10,749 nucleotides of DNA from JAABSP01 sp011390135 (GTDB lineage: Bacteria > Desulfobacterota > Desulfobacteria > Desulfobacterales > JAABSP01), in contig JAABSZ010000134.1 of the NCBI GenBank assembly GCA_011390135.1, positions 1 through 10,749 on the forward strand. Direction: 5' to 3'. Positions 8,932-10,749 of the stretch are shown one piece after another. Made by a program: the position numbers and the translations under genes. The notes beneath the pieces are model-generated. The model did no database searches. It saw only the letters and a program-made list of their open reading frames with translations, and was not told the origin of the DNA. Each line of letters begins with the position of its first letter. Within the stretch, counting starts at the first letter, position 1.

Positions 8932-9630
8932 ATGCCCCTCTTTCTGCTGTCGGCAGATCGGATCGACTTCCCCTCCCCCGGCCGGGCCCGCCGTGACGGC
9001 CTGCTCGCGGTGGGGGGGGATCTTTCCCTCCCCCGCCTCCTTCGGGCCTACGAGATGGGAATCTTCCCCTGGTATGCCGAAGGAGACCCGATCATCTGGT
9101 GGTCCCCTGACCCCCGCCTCGTCCTCTACCCCAATGAACTGAAGGTCTCCAAAAGCCTGCGGAAAATCCTCCGGCAGAACCGATTCCACATAACCCTGGA
9201 TACGGCCTTTCCCGATGTGATCCGGGAGTGCGCGCTGGTGCGCGAGGAAAAGGGGGAGGAGACGTGGCTGGTGGCGGAGATGATGGATGCCTATATCGAT
9301 CTCCATCGCGCAGGATACGCGCATTCGGCCGAGGCCTGGAGCGATGGCCTTCTCGTGGGGGGTCTCTATGGTGTTTCTCTGGGCCGCTGCTTCTTCGGCG
9401 AGTCCATGTTCGCCCGTACAAGCAACGCCTCGAAAGTCGCATTTGTCCTCCTGGTGGAGCAGTTGAACGCCTGGGGGATCGATCTGATCGACTGCCAGGT
9501 TCCCACTGGCCATCTCAAGCGGCTCGGTGCAAGGGAGATCCCCCGGGAGCGGTTTCTGGATCAACTGGAGAAGCGGCTGAAAAGCCCCAACCGCTTGGGG
9601 AAGTGGCGCTTCGATGCTTCAGCTTTTTAG
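8932..9630 (+). CDS. aat: Aat, leucyl/phenylalanyl-tRNA-protein transferase
   Basis: This cytoplasmic enzyme transfers Leu or Phe from aminoacyl-tRNA to proteins that begin with Arg or Lys, creating the N-terminal signal read by ClpS. The protein has 232 residues, the usual size. Family motifs are GLLAVGGDLS (23-32), GIFPWY (43-48), WWSPDPR (56-62), HSAEAW (131-136), LVGGLYGV (141-148), the catalytic-centre E157 in GESMF, and Q189 in DCQV. These correspond to E156 and Q188 of E. coli Aat. It begins 19 bases after clpA with only a weak AGAAG at 8916-8920, so it may depend on translation of clpA. Its position directly after clpS-clpA ties the enzyme that makes the degron to those that read and process it. 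An eight-G run at 9012-9019 lies in the GGDL motif. The block appears to end at the terminator downstream. Confidence 0.96.
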   Translation: MPLFLLSADRIDFPSPGRARRDGLLAVGGDLSLPRLLRAYEMGIFPWYAEGDPIIWWSPDPRLVLYPNELKVSKSLRKILRQNRFHITLDTAFPDVIRECALVREEKGEETWLVAEMMDAYIDLHRAGYAHSAEAWSDGLLVGGLYGVSLGRCFFGESMFARTSNASKVAFVLLVEQLNAWGIDLIDCQVPTGHLKRLGAREIPRERFLDQLEKRLKSPNRLGKWRFDASAF

Positions 9631-9703
9631 AAAGCCATCTGTTTCCGACCCGGCTGTAAATCCCTTCCGACACCCCGCCGACACCGGCCCATTTGCATAG
9701 ATT

Positions 9704-9737
9704 GCTTCCCGCATTTTGAAGGTGAGCTTTTATTTTT
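9704..9737 (+). terminator. Probable intrinsic terminator of the secA-aat block
   Basis: GCTTCCC (9704-9710) pairs with GGTGAGC (9721-9727) with one mismatch and one G-U pair, around a ten-base loop, and is followed at once by TTTTATTTTT (9728-9737). It lies about 75 bases past the aat stop, in the 156-base gap before the convergent minus-strand gene. The stem is modest, so efficiency is uncertain. No clear terminator for the minus-strand gene was found in the gap. Confidence 0.5.
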
Positions 9738-9786
9738 AACCACGCGTTTTCGGAAATCACCGTAGATGATCCGCGTTAAGCTCTGT

Positions 9787-10749
9787 TCAGCTCCAGTTCA
9801 GCTCGAACTGCTGCCGCAACAGATCGATGTCGAGGGAGATGATTCCTGCGGCTTCGTCTTTGGTTAAGATTGGATAGCCCTCCACATTGAGCAGCCGCTG
9901 GGCCGCGTCTATCCATTCCCGGAGCCGGAATTCGGGGATGTCCAGTGTCCTGGAGAGGGCCTGTGCAGTGATTCTTCCCCCCTGCTGAACCAGGATCTTT
10001 GTGAATTTCAGGATGATCTCGTCATCGGGAATGGTGCTGCCTGAGATGGCTTTCTGCTGCTGATAGACCGGGGAATCCTTCAGACGGCCAAGCCATTCCT
10101 GGGGCCCGGCTTGGGCCGGCTTTTGAGATTTTGCCGATTCTCCGAAGAGCTGCAACTGCCCTTTCGAAGGCGGCTCCGGCGCGAAGGTCGTAAAAGGCTC
10201 AAAGGACGAAAAGGACTTAAAGGACGGAAAGGACGTTTGCCCGATGGATGGTGGAGGGGGTGGTTCCTCCCACCAGTCGGGAATGTGGCGATGGCGTTCC
10301 CGCCAGCCTTGGGGGATGGGGTTTCCCGGGGAGAGCAGCGCGATGGGGACCAGCATCTCCTGGGGGGTGAGGCCCCCGTGGTAGCCGTTCTTTTTTATGC
10401 TGTACCGGTACTTTTCGGACCAGAGGGCGATCAGGCCCGCTTGGGGAGATGCCATGACGCGGCTGCCGGTAATGTGAAGCTCGCCTTGGCCGGCCGGTTC
10501 TTTGGCTGCCGGACGCCACCTCTCTCCTTCGCCGCCGGACTTGAGCGCGGTTCCCCACTCCGACACATAGCCGTGGTCGCTGATGAGCAGCACCGCGCGG
10601 CCTGCGGCACGAGCCTCGTATAGGAGCGCGGACAGGGGGCGGATGAAATCAAGGGTCCACCGGGGATCGGTCTGGTCCCCCTTTTTGAGATGGTCGTCCA
10701 CCGCATTGAGGACCACCCCCACCGCACGAAGGCTCTTGGTTCCCAGGGC
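9787..10749 (-). CDS. pglZ: PglZ-family protein, C-terminal 320 residues (BREX type 2-like), cut by the window edge
   Basis: PglZ proteins have an alkaline-phosphatase-superfamily fold and are core components of BREX phage-defence systems; their exact reaction is unsettled. The frame is open to base 10749, so the GTG at 10722 is internal and the N-terminal part lies outside; BREX-2 PglZ proteins are roughly 900 residues. Numbered from the edge, visible parts are VGVVLNAVDDHLKKGDQ (10-26), the metal-site motif SDHG (57-60), GERWRP (75-80), KKNGYHGGLTPQE (119-131) with a second His-Gly-Gly, a Pro-rich and x-S-F repeat linker (about 155-190), and a winged-helix-like C-terminal domain (about 236-320) with VEGYPIL. 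This combination best fits BREX type 2 (the Pgl system). Other PglZ subtypes are possible. The gene converges on aat, so further defence genes would lie to the right. Base composition is like the neighbours, giving no sign of recent transfer. Confidence 0.82.
   Translation of the reverse strand, partial: ALGTKSLRAVGVVLNAVDDHLKKGDQTDPRWTLDFIRPLSALLYEARAAGRAVLLISDHGYVSEWGTALKSGGEGERWRPAAKEPAGQGELHITGSRVMASPQAGLIALWSEKYRYSIKKNGYHGGLTPQEMLVPIALLSPGNPIPQGWRERHRHIPDWWEEPPPPPSIGQTSFPSFKSFSSFEPFTTFAPEPPSKGQLQLFGESAKSQKPAQAGPQEWLGRLKDSPVYQQQKAISGSTIPDDEIILKFTKILVQQGGRITAQALSRTLDIPEFRLREWIDAAQRLLNVEGYPILTKDEAAGIISLDIDLLRQQFELNWS
10183..10236 (-). repeat. Nine-base tandem repeat coding x-S-F tripeptides in PglZ linker
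   Basis: On the coding (minus) strand, six consecutive 9-base units read TSF, PSF, KSF, SSF, EPF, TTF. The first four are exactly nnnTCCTTT and the last two have diverged. The + strand therefore shows AAGGAC every nine bases at 10202-10234. It lies between the phosphatase-fold part and the C-terminal domain, in a linker that also has a run of five prolines. The unit length is a multiple of three, so copy number could change without breaking the frame. Confidence 0.8.

Noticed and set aside
10722..10749. GTG at 10722 as the true start of the minus-strand gene
   Set aside because: The frame continues upstream to the window edge with residues fitting the family, and the known PglZ domain needs several hundred more residues.

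Overview
The window reads as a chromosomal segment of a Gram-negative proteobacterium. It is about 60% GC in coding regions, densely packed, and almost entirely on the + strand. The set of housekeeping proteins (an SEC-C zinc-tailed SecA of about 840 residues, a ClpS/ClpA pair, Aat, and a PaaK-type ligase of the anaerobe style) suggests Desulfobacterota (the old Deltaproteobacteria). This is an inference from protein character, not a database match.

Left part (1-3602): a PaaK-family adenylate-forming protein (35-1327) has a normal overall fold but a replaced phosphate-binding loop and no catalytic C-terminal lysine, so it may be a pseudoenzyme. It is followed by folD (1478-2386), which has its own sigma70-like promoter and three AAAGRCTTT motifs near the predicted start of transcription. 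After a 289-base gap containing a strong stem-loop, a perfect palindrome and a promoter comes a membrane-anchored M23 (LytM-type) endopeptidase gene (2676-3602).

Middle part (3796-9630): secA, clpS, clpA and aat form one tight co-directional block (gaps of 26, 3 and 19 bases with the starts chosen here). ClpS (recognin), ClpA (unfoldase) and Aat (leucyl/phenylalanyl-tRNA-protein transferase) together make the N-degron branch of protein degradation: Aat adds Leu/Phe to N-terminal Arg/Lys, ClpS binds the resulting N-terminus, and ClpA unfolds the substrate for ClpP. ClpP is not in the window. The block is headed by the Sec translocase motor and appears to end in a terminator at 9704-9737.

Right edge (9787-10749): on the minus strand, converging on aat, is the C-terminal 320 residues of a PglZ-family protein that most resembles the BREX type 2 (Pgl) phosphatase-fold component. 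The gene is open at the window edge, so a phage-defence island probably begins here and continues to the right. Its linker contains a 9-base tandem repeat coding for x-S-F tripeptides.

No rRNA, tRNA, CRISPR array, insertion sequence or replication origin was seen. No clearly undescribed multi-gene system is visible; the most unusual items are the motif-less PaaK homologue and the repeat-bearing PglZ at the edge of a likely defence island.
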